From Agarivorans albus (GTDB lineage: Bacteria > Pseudomonadota > Gammaproteobacteria > Enterobacterales > Celerinatantimonadaceae): a DNA stretch of 64,000 nt. The notes beneath the pieces were generated by a model, which saw nothing but the letters and a program-made list of their open reading frames with translations, did no database searches and was not told the origin of the DNA. Below are positions 1 through 8,212 of this stretch, piece by piece (positions within the stretch are counted from its first letter, which is position 1; each line of letters opens with the position of its first letter). A program made the position numbers and the translations under genes. Location of the stretch: NCBI RefSeq assembly GCF_019670105.1, contig NZ_AP023032.1, positions 2,040,972 to 2,104,971 on the forward strand. The letters run 5' to 3'.

Positions 1-975
1 CACCGATAAACCAATTAAGCCAACAGCGGCTAGGTGTAATGCAAGACCAATGATTAACCATACTGCAATAACCGCTTGAACAATCAGTTTTGCACGGTCA
101 CGGTTAGTGCGTTTTTGATCTTCGTGTTTATCGTAGTCGGTAAGAATTTGGCGAACATTTACTGGTAGCTGGCTACCGTAGCCAAACTTGCCAATTTTTT
201 CTAACGCAAAACAAGTAATCAAACCACATACTAAAACAGGCAGGGATACCGGTGCCATTCTCAGGAAGAACTCGAAGAACTGCCAGCTAGACTGGTCTGC
301 AATGATCAGGTTTTGCGGTTCACCTACCATAGTACATACGCCACCTAATGCGGTACCTACACCCGCATGCATCATTAAGCTACGTAAGAATGCGCGAAAG
401 CCTTCTAAGTCATCACTGCTTAAGTCATCGCCAGTGTGGTCATGTTTTTGGTGAAAATCTTTGCCAGATGCCACTTTGTGGTAAATGCTGTAGAAGCCAA
501 TCGCTACGCTAATGACTACAGCAATTACGGTTAAGGCATCTAAGAAGGCTGATAAAAAGGCGCCGGCTGCACAAAAGGCTAAAGACAAAATGGCTTTGTC
601 TTTAATTTTGATTAGCATCTTGGTGAAAACAAACAACAGCAGTTGTTTCATGAAGAAAATACCGGCCACCATGAAAATCAATAGCAGCACTACTTCGAAG
701 TTGGCGACTAATTCATGTTTAACGGTTTCAGAGGATGTCATGCCTATTGCTACTGCTTCAATGGCTAGCAAGCCACCCGGCTGAAGCGGGTAACATTTTA
801 ACGCCATCGCAAGAGTAAAAATAAATTCGATAACTAGTAACCAACCTGCAGCAAACGGGTTGATATAGAAAACGATGGGGTTAATGATTAGAAATAAAAC
901 AATGGCTTTTTTATACCACAAAGGTGCATTGCCAAGAAAATTCTTAGCAAAAGCACTAGAAAGACTAGTATTCAT
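1..975 (-). CDS. nhaB: Na+/H+ antiporter NhaB (partial, 3' end outside window)
   Basis: Reverse-strand gene cut by the window start: 325 codons are present, and the family usually has about 520-530. Reading from the ATG at 975 gives [11 protein letters not shown] near the N-terminus and then [19 protein letters not shown], both characteristic of NhaB. The rest is a run of hydrophobic segments. NhaB is an inner-membrane antiporter that exports Na+ in exchange for protons, helping sodium and pH balance, which suits a marine cell. It is divergent from fadR, an arrangement known from E. coli and vibrios. The identification rests on the translated N-terminal part only. Confidence 0.93.
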   Translation of the reverse strand, partial: MNTSLSSAFAKNFLGNAPLWYKKAIVLFLIINPIVFYINPFAAGWLLVIEFIFTLAMALKCYPLQPGGLLAIEAVAIGMTSSETVKHELVANFEVVLLLIFMVAGIFFMKQLLLFVFTKMLIKIKDKAILSLAFCAAGAFLSAFLDALTVIAVVISVAIGFYSIYHKVASGKDFHQKHDHTGDDLSSDDLEGFRAFLRSLMMHAGVGTALGGVCTMVGEPQNLIIADQSSWQFFEFFLRMAPVSLPVLVCGLITCFALEKIGKFGYGSQLPVNVRQILTDYDKHEDQKRTNRDRAKLIVQAVIAVWLIIGLALHLAAVGLIGLSV

Positions 976-1135
976 CCTGAAATCTCATTGTTGTTCAAAT
1001 GGCAGGTCGAGTTTCCCCTACGAAAACTCGTGCGCGATTGTATGTGATCTCACGCGGCTTTGGTAGTTGAACAACCGAAAATATCAAATTTATTCAAGTG
1101 TCGATAAAAATAGTCAAGAGATTTTCAAATTTGGA

Positions 1136-1151
1136 GGTTTGAGCTCAAACC
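1136..1151. promoter_or_regulatory. 16-bp perfect palindrome upstream of fadR
   Basis: GGTTTGAGCTCAAACC is a perfect 16-bp palindrome about 70 bp before the fadR start, in the nhaB-fadR divergent region. It could be an operator or a small hairpin. It does not match the FadR operator consensus I know, so no regulator is assigned. Confidence 0.4.
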
Positions 1152-1221
1152 ACTTGCTTTAGCTTTAGTTAATGGTTTGTTATTATCGATACAATAAAAA
1201 CGAAAATAGACTGAGTAAATA

Positions 1222-1938
1222 ATGGTAATTAAAGCAAAAAGTCCAGCGGGATTCGCAGAACAATACATCATTGAATCTATCTGGAATAACCGTTTTGCTC
1301 CTGGCACAATTTTACCCGCCGAAAGAGAATTATCTGAGTTAATAGGTGTAACCCGCACCACCTTGCGTGAAGTGCTTCAACGATTAGCGCGAGATGGATG
1401 GTTAACTATTCAGCACGGCAAACCCACTAAGGTGAACAACTTTTGGGAAACCGCAGGGCTGAATATTTTGGAAACTTTAGCCCGTTTAGATACCGATGGT
1501 GTGCCAGAGTTGTTTGAGCAACTGCTATCAGCAAGAACCAACATTAGTGTGATTTTTATTCGTGGTGCCCTAAAAAACAATCCCGAGAAAAGTCGCCAAC
1601 TTATCGAGCAATACAAACAACTTGAGCAAACTGGCGAAGCTTATGCTGAGTTTGATTATCAAGTGTTACACGGCTTATCTTTTGCGTCGGGCAATCCTTT
1701 ATACGCGCTTATTTTAAATGGCTTTAGAGGTATGTATCAAAGCGTTGGTAAATACTACTTTGACGACCCTCAAGCACGCACCTTAGTTGATAATTTCTAT
1801 CAAGAGCTAATCACCTTGGCCGATAGCGGCGAACACGATAAAGCGCTGCAAGTAGTGCGTAGTTACGGTATTGCTACTAGTGAAGTGTGGAAGCGCCTGC
1901 GTGAAACCATGCCAAGTGATATTATGGAAGCAGACTAA
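1222..1938 (+). CDS. fadR: Fatty acid metabolism regulator FadR
   Basis: GntR-family transcription factor that senses long-chain acyl-CoA, represses fatty acid degradation and activates unsaturated fatty acid synthesis. The 238-residue length equals the enterobacterial protein. Residues about 1-75 form the winged helix-turn-helix, with a recognition region around [17 protein letters not shown]. The rest is the all-helical acyl-CoA-binding FadR C-terminal domain. The start lies in the nhaB-fadR divergent gap, downstream of a 16-bp palindrome. A strong hairpin terminator follows immediately, so the gene is likely monocistronic. No anomalies seen. Confidence 0.96.
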   Translation: MVIKAKSPAGFAEQYIIESIWNNRFAPGTILPAERELSELIGVTRTTLREVLQRLARDGWLTIQHGKPTKVNNFWETAGLNILETLARLDTDGVPELFEQLLSARTNISVIFIRGALKNNPEKSRQLIEQYKQLEQTGEAYAEFDYQVLHGLSFASGNPLYALILNGFRGMYQSVGKYYFDDPQARTLVDNFYQELITLADSGEHDKALQVVRSYGIATSEVWKRLRETMPSDIMEAD

Positions 1939-1956
1939 GTTTTTGCAGCTAATAGT

Positions 1957-1985
1957 AAAAAGCTCCGCATTGCGGAGCTTTTTGG
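1957..1985 (+). terminator. Rho-independent terminator after fadR
   Basis: Hairpin AGCTCCGCATTGCGGAGCT flanked by A-rich and T-rich runs. It sits between the convergent fadR and glutaredoxin genes and may work in both directions. Confidence 0.85.
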
Positions 1986-1987
1986 TT

Positions 1988-2347
1988 TTAGGCTACCTTG
2001 GCTTCTAGGTAGTTAATGATATCGTTAGACTCGTATAACCATTCTACTTGGTCGCCATCTTCAATGCGTAAACAAGGCACTTTTCTTGAACCGCCTTGGG
2101 CCACCAACTCTTCAAGATATTCTGGCTGCGCCTTAATATCGCGTAAGCCAATACTTATTCCATTACGTTTCATCGAGCGACGTACTTTTACGCAAAATGG
2201 GCAAGCCGGCAGCTGATAAAGGTGTAAACCTTGGGTTTTTTGATCAATGACAGCCTGCTCCTCAGCACTTCTTTTTACGCCCTTAGGCGAAAATACTGCG
2301 TTAAGTAACAATATAATGCGGCCTAAAATCCAACGAACTAGTTTCAT
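1988..2347 (-). CDS. Membrane-anchored glutaredoxin-like protein
   Basis: A 119-residue protein with a thioredoxin/glutaredoxin fold. A hydrophobic N-terminal segment (about residues 4-20) looks like a membrane anchor or uncleaved signal. The redox motif CPFC is at residues 49-52, followed by the glutaredoxin-type KVPCLRI (cis-Pro) and a C-terminal SNDII helix typical of GST N-terminal or glutaredoxin domains. It probably reduces disulfides or mixed glutathione disulfides, with the side of the membrane unclear. It is convergent with fadR and followed upstream by the manganese exporter gene. The exact substrate cannot be told from sequence. Confidence 0.8.
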   Translation of the reverse strand: MKLVRWILGRIILLLNAVFSPKGVKRSAEEQAVIDQKTQGLHLYQLPACPFCVKVRRSMKRNGISIGLRDIKAQPEYLEELVAQGGSRKVPCLRIEDGDQVEWLYESNDIINYLEAKVA

Positions 2348-2411
2348 TATTACAACCTTGCTAACAATTTGCGGCTGAGTTTAACACAATCAGTGCTCAG
2401 CAAAAGCCTTA

Positions 2412-2966
2412 CTAAAACACCAATGTAGTAATGCCCAGCACCAAAAACAAAATAGCAGTAACACGATGAATTAGAGTCATAGGCAATTTCTCTACGCCAA
2501 GCTTACCCAGCAGCACTACTGGCACGTTGGCTAGGCACATTCCGATGGTAGTGCCGGTAATTACCATAAACATTGAGTCATACTTGGCTGCTAAAATCAC
2601 AGTCGCAACCTGGGTTTTGTCACCAATCTCGGCAATAAAAAACAAGATGAGCGAGGCCAAAAAGGGGCCGTATTTGAGTAGCTTGTTATCGTCTTCATCT
2701 ATTTTGTCTGGCACTAACACCCAAAGCGCCATGGCAATAAATGAGAAGCCAACTAACCAACGTAAAATCTCAGGGTTTAGCCATTGCTGCACTAACGAGC
2801 CAAACCAAGCAGCAGCTGCATGGTTAAGTAGAGTTGCAATAATAATACCGGCAATAATTGGCAGAGGTTTTTTGAATTTGCAGGCGAGCAGAAGAGCAAG
2901 CAGTTGAGTTTTATCGCCTATCTCGGCAATGGCTACGGCAGTAATTGAAGTGAATAAAGCTTCCAT
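2412..2966 (-). CDS. mneA: Manganese exporter, TMEM165/GDT1 (UPF0016) family, MneA-like
   Basis: About 184 residues with six predicted membrane helices in two homologous halves. Each half carries the family signature EIGDKTQ, near residue 15 and again in the second half; its acidic and polar residues form the cation path. The family exports Mn2+ in Vibrio cholerae (MneA) and transports Mn2+/Ca2+ in eukaryotes. I start it at the ATG at 2966 because the signature then sits at its usual distance from the N-terminus; an upstream extension to 3005 would run into the riboswitch expression region. A yybP-ykoY element directly upstream supports manganese-induced expression. Confidence 0.9.
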   Translation of the reverse strand: MEALFTSITAVAIAEIGDKTQLLALLLACKFKKPLPIIAGIIIATLLNHAAAAWFGSLVQQWLNPEILRWLVGFSFIAMALWVLVPDKIDEDDNKLLKYGPFLASLILFFIAEIGDKTQVATVILAAKYDSMFMVITGTTIGMCLANVPVVLLGKLGVEKLPMTLIHRVTAILFLVLGITTLVF

Positions 2967-3024
2967 TGGATTTCTTGTATGAGGCGAGCGAATAAACCAA
3001 TGCACACAACGCAGCTCACCTCTT

Positions 3025-3150
3025 TATGGCGTTAATGTGCATTTGGTCTTGCTAGGCCAATAAAGGCTGCATTTACCATAGTGATGAGCACTAAGTATGT
3101 TGATAAATGCCCCATACCTTATTGATATGGGCAGCTACTCCCCAAAAGCG
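3025..3150 (-). promoter_or_regulatory. yybP-ykoY manganese riboswitch
   Basis: On the reverse strand, upstream of mneA, the conserved elements come in order: GGGGAGTAGC (rc of 3134-3143), ATCAACATAC (rc of 3095-3104) and CAAGACC (rc of 3045-3051), followed by a closing segment before the gene. These are the signature strings of the yybP-ykoY aptamer, which binds Mn2+ and turns on exporters such as mntP and alx in E. coli. The 5' and 3' ends given are approximate. Confidence 0.88.
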
Positions 3151-3188
3151 CGCTGAATATACCCAAAAGCCCTACTAAAGGCAATGGT

Positions 3189-3527
3189 TTAGCCGCCGAT
3201 GCGTTTAGTTTTGTAGTCTTTCTGCTTAAGCCAAACCTCTAGCTTGTCGCGTTGGTCACCTTGGATCTCGATAACGTAATCTTTTACGCTGCCACCTACG
3301 CCGCAATGTTTTTTCATATCTTTACATAAGGTTTTTAATTCTGCTTCGGCTAAACCAAAGCCAGTTAAGCAGGTAACCCCTTTGCCTTTTCTACCTTTAG
3401 TTTCTCTACGCAGCTTAATAGTACCGTCTGTTTCAGGCACTTGTTCAGCTTGCTGCTCTGGTTCAATGCGGCCTTGGTCTGTTGAGTAAACCAGTTGCGA
3501 AAGTTGGTCTTTGAATGACATCTTCAA
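3189..3527 (-). CDS. yciH: YciH, SUI1/eIF1-like translation factor
   Basis: A 112-residue protein whose C-terminal two thirds match the SUI1 fold. GKGVTCLTGFGL and a CGVGGSVKDYVIEIQGD block correspond to the eIF1/SUI1 core. E. coli YciH is a non-essential initiation-fidelity factor of about the same size. The N-terminal 35 residues are polar and probably disordered. It stands alone between the manganese riboswitch and the feo locus, reading away from feo. Family assignment is firm; a cellular role beyond translation is not shown by sequence. Confidence 0.9.
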   Translation of the reverse strand: MKMSFKDQLSQLVYSTDQGRIEPEQQAEQVPETDGTIKLRRETKGRKGKGVTCLTGFGLAEAELKTLCKDMKKHCGVGGSVKDYVIEIQGDQRDKLEVWLKQKDYKTKRIGG

Positions 3528-3632
3528 TCTACCTTATACCTAAGTTGTGCTGATGGTAGCGTATTTATTCAGGCGGTTTCAAAAAATAGCGATAAATATT
3601 TCTCACAAAAATACAAAGCTATCTATAAGCGT

Positions 3633-3646
3633 TTGATTTAGATCAA
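3633..3646 (+). promoter_or_regulatory. FNR-type site upstream of feoABC
   Basis: TTGAT-TTAG-ATCAA matches both halves of the FNR consensus exactly. It lies about 77 bp before feoA. FNR activation of feo in low oxygen, where ferrous iron is available, is known in enterobacteria. Confidence 0.7.
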
Positions 3647-3678
3647 CACGGAACAGTGATGTGTGTCGCACAATGAAA

Positions 3679-3697
3679 TCAAATGAAAATCATTATT
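3679..3697 (+). promoter_or_regulatory. Fur box upstream of feoABC
   Basis: The 19 bp TCAAATGAAAATCATTATT match the classical Fur consensus at about 14 of 19 positions, including the central AATCATTAT half. The site lies 26 bp before the feoA start, downstream of the FNR site, as expected for repression when iron is sufficient. Confidence 0.65.
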
Positions 3698-3722
3698 ATT
3701 TAGACTTAGGTATGGAGGTTCC

Positions 3723-3950
3723 ATGTCATTGGATGAAATAGCCACTGGTCAAAAGGCGCAAATATTGAGCTTAAATGGCTTACCGCGCACAATGCGCAAA
3801 AAGCTTATGTCGTTGGGTATTTTACCTAATACGACCTTAACCATTGTAAGGCGCGCTCCACTTGGGGATCCTATCCAAGTATCTGCACCTGGAATCAACC
3901 TTGCCCTAAGTAATGGCCAAGCAAAAGCGATTGAGGTGGATAGTCTATGA
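3723..3950 (+). CDS. feoA: Ferrous iron transport protein FeoA
   Basis: A 75-residue cytoplasmic SH3-like protein needed for FeoB function. It shows the family pattern: GQKAQILSLNG at the start, a middle MRKKLMSLGI..NT segment, then RRAPLGDPIQV and a hydrophobic LALSNGQAKAIEV end. TATGGAGGTTCC supplies a good ribosome binding site just before the ATG. It overlaps feoB by 4 bp (ATGA), so the two are probably translationally coupled. It sits first in feoABC behind FNR and Fur sites. Confidence 0.95.
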   Translation: MSLDEIATGQKAQILSLNGLPRTMRKKLMSLGILPNTTLTIVRRAPLGDPIQVSAPGINLALSNGQAKAIEVDSL

Positions 3951-6205
3951 ACAAACATATGATAGCCACCGTAGGTAATCCTAATAGCGGTAAAAGTACC
4001 TTGTTTAACGCTTTAACCGGCAGTAAACAAAAAGTAGGTAACTTTAGCGGGATAACTGTAGACAAAAAGTCTGGCTGGATCCGCCAAGCCGACTGGCAAG
4101 CAGAAGTTGTAGACTTACCCGGTGTGTACAACATTGACCCGCAGCTTGATAAAAGCTCATTAGATGAACGAATTGCTTGTGAGTTTTTGCAGTCTGAGCC
4201 ACTAGACCTAGTAATTAATGTGATTGATGCCAGCGCTGTGGAGCGTAGCCTATATTTAAGCATTCAGCTTAAGGAGCTTGGCTTACCAGTGGTGTTGGTG
4301 CTAAATAAAATGGACACAGCTAAAGCTAAGCTACTTAATATTAAGGTGAAGCAGTTTAGCGAACAGTTTAATTTGCCTGTGGTGTGCTTGTCAGCCACCT
4401 CTAAAAAGCAAGTGAATGACTTTAAGCGCAACTTGCCAAAATTAATGGAGCAAGCCCAGCAAGCTCCCGCTTTAAGCTTGGAATACCCAACGGAAATTGA
4501 AGCCTTTACCACCGAGTGGCAGCAAAAGCTTGGCTTAAACAAAGGGCAAGTTCTGCGTTTAATTGAGCATGATCCATGGTTAACCGAGCAACTAGACCCT
4601 GATTTACAGCTAGAGGTGGGCCAAGCGCTGGGTCAATTTACAACAACTGACGTTGATTTAGAGCTCGCTGATAGCCGCTATAGCTTTATCTACCAACTTA
4701 CCCAAAGCTGTATCAGTAAAAAAGGCCAGCTAAGCCGCGATTATTCCGAGCTACTGGACAAAGTATTGCTTAACCGTTGGGTTGGTATTCCGGCCTTTTT
4801 AGGTGTTATGTACTTAATGTTCATGTTTGCCATTAACGGTGGCGCGGTGTTTATCGATTTTTTCGATATTACAGCGGGTACTATTTTTGTTGATGGCGTG
4901 AGCGAACTGTTAGCCAGTGTTGGTGCGCCAGAATGGGCGAGCATTGTATTGGCTAGTGGTGTAGGGGTAGGCATACAAACCGTAGCAACCTTTATTCCTG
5001 TAATTGCTTGTTTGTATCTGTTTTTAGCCTTGTTAGAAAGCTCAGGTTACTTAGCGCGTGCAGCCTTCGTTGTAGACCGCGCTATGCAAGTTATCGGCTT
5101 ACCTGGTAAAGCATTTGTGCCAATGCTAATGGGCTTTGGTTGTACCGTGCCGGCCATTATGGCTACTCGAGTACTAGAAAAACACCGTGAACGGGTGCTT
5201 ACCTCAGCAATGAGCCCGTTTATGTCTTGTGGTGCACGTTTACCCGTATATGCCTTGTTTGTTGCAGCGTTTTTCCCCGAGCAAGGGCAGAACATGGTGT
5301 TTGCTTTGTATATTGTGGGCATTATCGCTGCGATTATTACCGGTTTGCTGCTTAAGTACACTCTGCTACCTGGCACAGCTCAAGACTCTGTATTAGAGCT
5401 GCCAGACTATCAGTTCCCAACAGTGTTTGGGGTACTATTGCTTACTTGGCAAAAAGTGCGAGGCTTTATTGTTGGCGCCGGTAAAACCATTGTTTTAGTG
5501 GTAGCGATATTAAGTGTTCTTAATCACGTTGGTACCGGCGGTGAGTTGGATGCTGAAGGTCAAGAGCACTCGATATTATCCCGCGCTAGTCAGTTTGTTA
5601 CGCCGGTATTTGGCCCCATGGGCATCGAGCAAGATAACTGGCCAGCCACTGTAGGAATTGTAACCGGCCTGTTTGCTAAAGAAGCGGTAATTGGCACCTT
5701 AAACAGTCTATATGCAGATCCCGAAGAAGAGGCTGAAGCATGGACTTACTTAGGCCGTTTCCAAGAAGCCGGTCAAAGCATTGTCGATAACTTTAACGAC
5801 CTTAATTATGGCGATCCCCTGGGCATTGCTATTGAAGAAGCTGAAGATGTAGCTAGCGCTGCTGAAATCAATGAAGTAGATCTAGGCACTATGTCACAGT
5901 TGTCTCAACACTTTAGCCAAGCTTCAGCTGTATCGTTTATGTTGTTCATTTTGTTGTACATGCCTTGTGCAGCGGCAATGGGCGCTTTGGTCAAAGAGCT
6001 TGGACTAAAATGGGCAAGATTGATTGGCGTATGGTCGACCTTGTTAGCTTATTGCACCGCAACTATTTATTACCAAGCGGCAACATGGCAACAAACACCC
6101 ATTTCAGGCAGTGTATTGTTATTGGCAATGGTGATTGTACTAAGTGTTTGGGTACTGTTCTTAAAGCGTCAAAAGGCAGAGCACTATGATACTACAAGCG
6201 CTTAA
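3947..6205 (+). CDS. feoB: Ferrous iron transporter FeoB
   Basis: A 752-residue inner-membrane Fe2+ transporter. The N-terminal G domain has G1 GNPNSGKS (residues 10-17), G2 around GNFSGITVD, G3 DLPG (56-59) and G4 NKMD (120-123). A helical GDI-like domain follows to about residue 270. The membrane part has the FeoB gate blocks: the segment around residues 380-430 with GFGCTVPAIMATR and SPFMSCGARLPVYALF, and later GLFAKEAVIGTL and LYMPCAAAMGAL. The cysteines in these blocks are the conserved ones. The length is slightly below the E. coli protein. It overlaps feoA by 4 bp and feoC by 20 bp, indicating one operon. Confidence 0.97.
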   Translation: MNKHMIATVGNPNSGKSTLFNALTGSKQKVGNFSGITVDKKSGWIRQADWQAEVVDLPGVYNIDPQLDKSSLDERIACEFLQSEPLDLVINVIDASAVERSLYLSIQLKELGLPVVLVLNKMDTAKAKLLNIKVKQFSEQFNLPVVCLSATSKKQVNDFKRNLPKLMEQAQQAPALSLEYPTEIEAFTTEWQQKLGLNKGQVLRLIEHDPWLTEQLDPDLQLEVGQALGQFTTTDVDLELADSRYSFIYQLTQSCISKKGQLSRDYSELLDKVLLNRWVGIPAFLGVMYLMFMFAINGGAVFIDFFDITAGTIFVDGVSELLASVGAPEWASIVLASGVGVGIQTVATFIPVIACLYLFLALLESSGYLARAAFVVDRAMQVIGLPGKAFVPMLMGFGCTVPAIMATRVLEKHRERVLTSAMSPFMSCGARLPVYALFVAAFFPEQGQNMVFALYIVGIIAAIITGLLLKYTLLPGTAQDSVLELPDYQFPTVFGVLLLTWQKVRGFIVGAGKTIVLVVAILSVLNHVGTGGELDAEGQEHSILSRASQFVTPVFGPMGIEQDNWPATVGIVTGLFAKEAVIGTLNSLYADPEEEAEAWTYLGRFQEAGQSIVDNFNDLNYGDPLGIAIEEAEDVASAAEINEVDLGTMSQLSQHFSQASAVSFMLFILLYMPCAAAMGALVKELGLKWARLIGVWSTLLAYCTATIYYQAATWQQTPISGSVLLLAMVIVLSVWVLFLKRQKAEHYDTTSA

Positions 6206-6428
6206 AAGCTATATTGAAGAGAACCCTGGTGTGTTGTTAAACCAAGTCGCTAAGCATTTTTCGCTTAGCGATGACGCCGCGCTAGCTATGCTTCAACCAT
6301 GGGTTAAGCGCCATAAGTTGCGAGTTGTTAAACTCGGCTCATGTAATAAAGGCTGTGGTTGTAGCGCTAGCGAAGAGCAGTGGCAGCTTTACTGGCAAAA
6401 TGACAATAGCATTGGCGTAACCTGTTAA
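6186..6428 (+). CDS. feoC: FeoC-like winged-helix protein with cysteine cluster
   Basis: An 80-residue protein starting inside the 3' end of feoB. The N-terminal 50 residues form a winged-helix-like domain (MILQALKSYI ... LLNQVAKHFSLSDDAAL). A cysteine set at about C53, C57 and C59 (CNKGCGC) matches the small cysteine cluster of FeoC, which can hold an oxygen-sensitive Fe-S centre. FeoC modulates FeoB stability or activity in enterobacteria. Position, overlap and motif together make the call secure even though the family is divergent. Confidence 0.88.
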   Translation: MILQALKSYIEENPGVLLNQVAKHFSLSDDAALAMLQPWVKRHKLRVVKLGSCNKGCGCSASEEQWQLYWQNDNSIGVTC

Positions 6429-6449
6429 ATCTATACCCAAACTTAGACC

Positions 6450-6481
6450 AAAAAAGGACAGCAGTAAGTTGTCCTTTTTTT
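6450..6481 (+). terminator. Rho-independent terminator after feoABC
   Basis: AAAAAAGGACA and TGTCCTTTTTTT form a stem with an A/T-rich base and a T-run, 20 bp after the feoC stop. Confidence 0.8.
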
Positions 6482-6556
6482 GTGGCTATTTTAATTGCTG
6501 TACCAAAGCAACTAAGTTGAAGTTATCTATCTTAGCCTGTTATATAAGTTAATCGC

Positions 6557-8095
6557 TTATTCTGGCTTGTTGGTGCGTTGGTAAGCTTCGATAAACTGCT
6601 TCACTGGCATTGGTTTGCCAAACATCCAGCCTTGACCATATTCAACACCTAAATCTTCTAACACTTTGCTCTGCATAATATTTTCTATGCCTTCGGCAAT
6701 TACTTTTAAGTCAGACTTATGAGCAATATCTACCATGTGTGGCACTAGCGAAGAGCGGATAGAGCCAGCTTCTAAATCAAATACAAAGCTTTTGTCTATT
6801 TTTAAGTATTGGCAGCGAAAGTTTTTTAGTTGAGCAAGGTTAGAGTAGCCGGTACCAAAGTCGTCAATGGCAACTTCAAAACCTTGTTTAATGACTTGGT
6901 TTATATTTTGGTTTGCTACTAGGCTGTCTAGTTGCAAGTCTTCGGTTATCTCTAAGGTTATGTTGCCTGCGAAGTCTTTTACCTCTTGTAAGTTTTTTAA
7001 CTCGTTGATGTTGTTGTTTTCAACGTCATTAGGGAAAATATTAAAACTAATTTTGCAATCACTTTGGATTACACCGCTGGCTTGCAAGTCCTTTAGCGCA
7101 TTTTTCATCACCAATAAAGTAAACGGCCAAGTGAGTTTTAAGGCTCGGATCTCACCAATAAATTGGTCTGGATAAAGCTCGCCAAGCGGGTCCTTAAAGC
7201 GCGCCAATACCTCACCGCCAATCACTCGTTTGGTTTTTAAGTCCACCAAAGGTTGAATTTGGTAATAAAAATGCTTTTTACGTAAACCTCGACGAAGTCG
7301 AGCGTTGGTGCTGCTGTGACGCTTAAATAATGTTTCGGAGCAGATGCTTGCCAAAATCCCAAAGGCAAGGCTGAACATTAACGAGAAGAATAAAAACCAA
7401 GTTTTGTTTTTAATAAGCGTGTAATTGTAAAGGCTTAGGGCGATACAAAAATCGTAGTTTTCACTACAGCTGTGAAAATAGTGATAGTTGTCGGTGACTT
7501 CCTCATAAACCAAGGTGTCGGTGTCTTTATATATACCTTGGGTGCCGGTGAGGTGAATGGCATTTTCTCTCCTGTTCGACACTAACTCCCATTGATTATC
7601 ACCATATTCGAGCGGCGCAAAGGTACTGTTATCGATCACCACATTAAAGTCGCCCCTGCGAATCACCACTCCAGAGTGCAGGTAATCAAATATGATGAGC
7701 TGTGTATTAAGCCAAATATCAAAGCCTAGTGAGGTAGAAAAAGATGGAGGATCTAAAGCTACTGGCTCTTCGAGTAAGCCGCCAACACTAGTACAAAGAA
7801 GGTGATCGTCTTCTAGTAAACCCACATCGCGAATATAACTACTTAAGTATACTGTTTGGCGCATCTTAGTGAGGGAAGCTTCGCTACAATCATTTATATC
7901 TAGTTTTTCAAGGTCGTCTAAAGCTTGAAGGGAATCATAAATAACTGTTTGAGTCAGAGAAATAGTATTGTGGGCGTAGCGGCGTTGGCTTTCACTAATA
8001 TCTGCTGAAAGCAGCATTAAGGCAATGTAAACCATCAGAGCGCAGGTGAAAAATCCGCTGCTGATTACAACGGTTCGAGGTGAGAATATCCGCAT
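6557..8095 (-). CDS. CSS-motif EAL phosphodiesterase (c-di-GMP)
   Basis: About 512 residues: an N-terminal membrane helix, a periplasmic CSS domain, a second helix near residue 240 and a C-terminal EAL domain. The CSS region has two cysteines, at about residue 70 (DCS) and residue 101 (the CTS form of the motif), which in E. coli PdeC-type proteins form a redox-controlled disulfide. The EAL domain keeps its catalytic blocks: EVLAR in place of EALLR, FNIFP, EITED, DDFGTGYSNL, KIDKSF and EGIEN, so hydrolysis of c-di-GMP is expected. I prefer the ATG at 8095 (AAAGGA 7 bp upstream); starts at 8113 or 8122 would add a few residues. It stands alone between feo and nag. Confidence 0.88.
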   Translation of the reverse strand: MRIFSPRTVVISSGFFTCALMVYIALMLLSADISESQRRYAHNTISLTQTVIYDSLQALDDLEKLDINDCSEASLTKMRQTVYLSSYIRDVGLLEDDHLLCTSVGGLLEEPVALDPPSFSTSLGFDIWLNTQLIIFDYLHSGVVIRRGDFNVVIDNSTFAPLEYGDNQWELVSNRRENAIHLTGTQGIYKDTDTLVYEEVTDNYHYFHSCSENYDFCIALSLYNYTLIKNKTWFLFFSLMFSLAFGILASICSETLFKRHSSTNARLRRGLRKKHFYYQIQPLVDLKTKRVIGGEVLARFKDPLGELYPDQFIGEIRALKLTWPFTLLVMKNALKDLQASGVIQSDCKISFNIFPNDVENNNINELKNLQEVKDFAGNITLEITEDLQLDSLVANQNINQVIKQGFEVAIDDFGTGYSNLAQLKNFRCQYLKIDKSFVFDLEAGSIRSSLVPHMVDIAHKSDLKVIAEGIENIMQSKVLEDLGVEYGQGWMFGKPMPVKQFIEAYQRTNKPE

Positions 8096-8212
8096 TAACC
8101 AATCCTTTTGCATAGACCTCACAAGTAAAGCATAAAAACATCAATCATTCCTATGCTTTACAGTGTTTTAAGTTCCATTTTCTAGATTAGTTATTGGGCT
8201 ATATTTGAATGC

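Noticed and set aside
2527-2907. 126-residue frame opposite the manganese exporter
   Set aside because: It is a mirror of the conserved membrane protein on the other strand and has no motif of its own.
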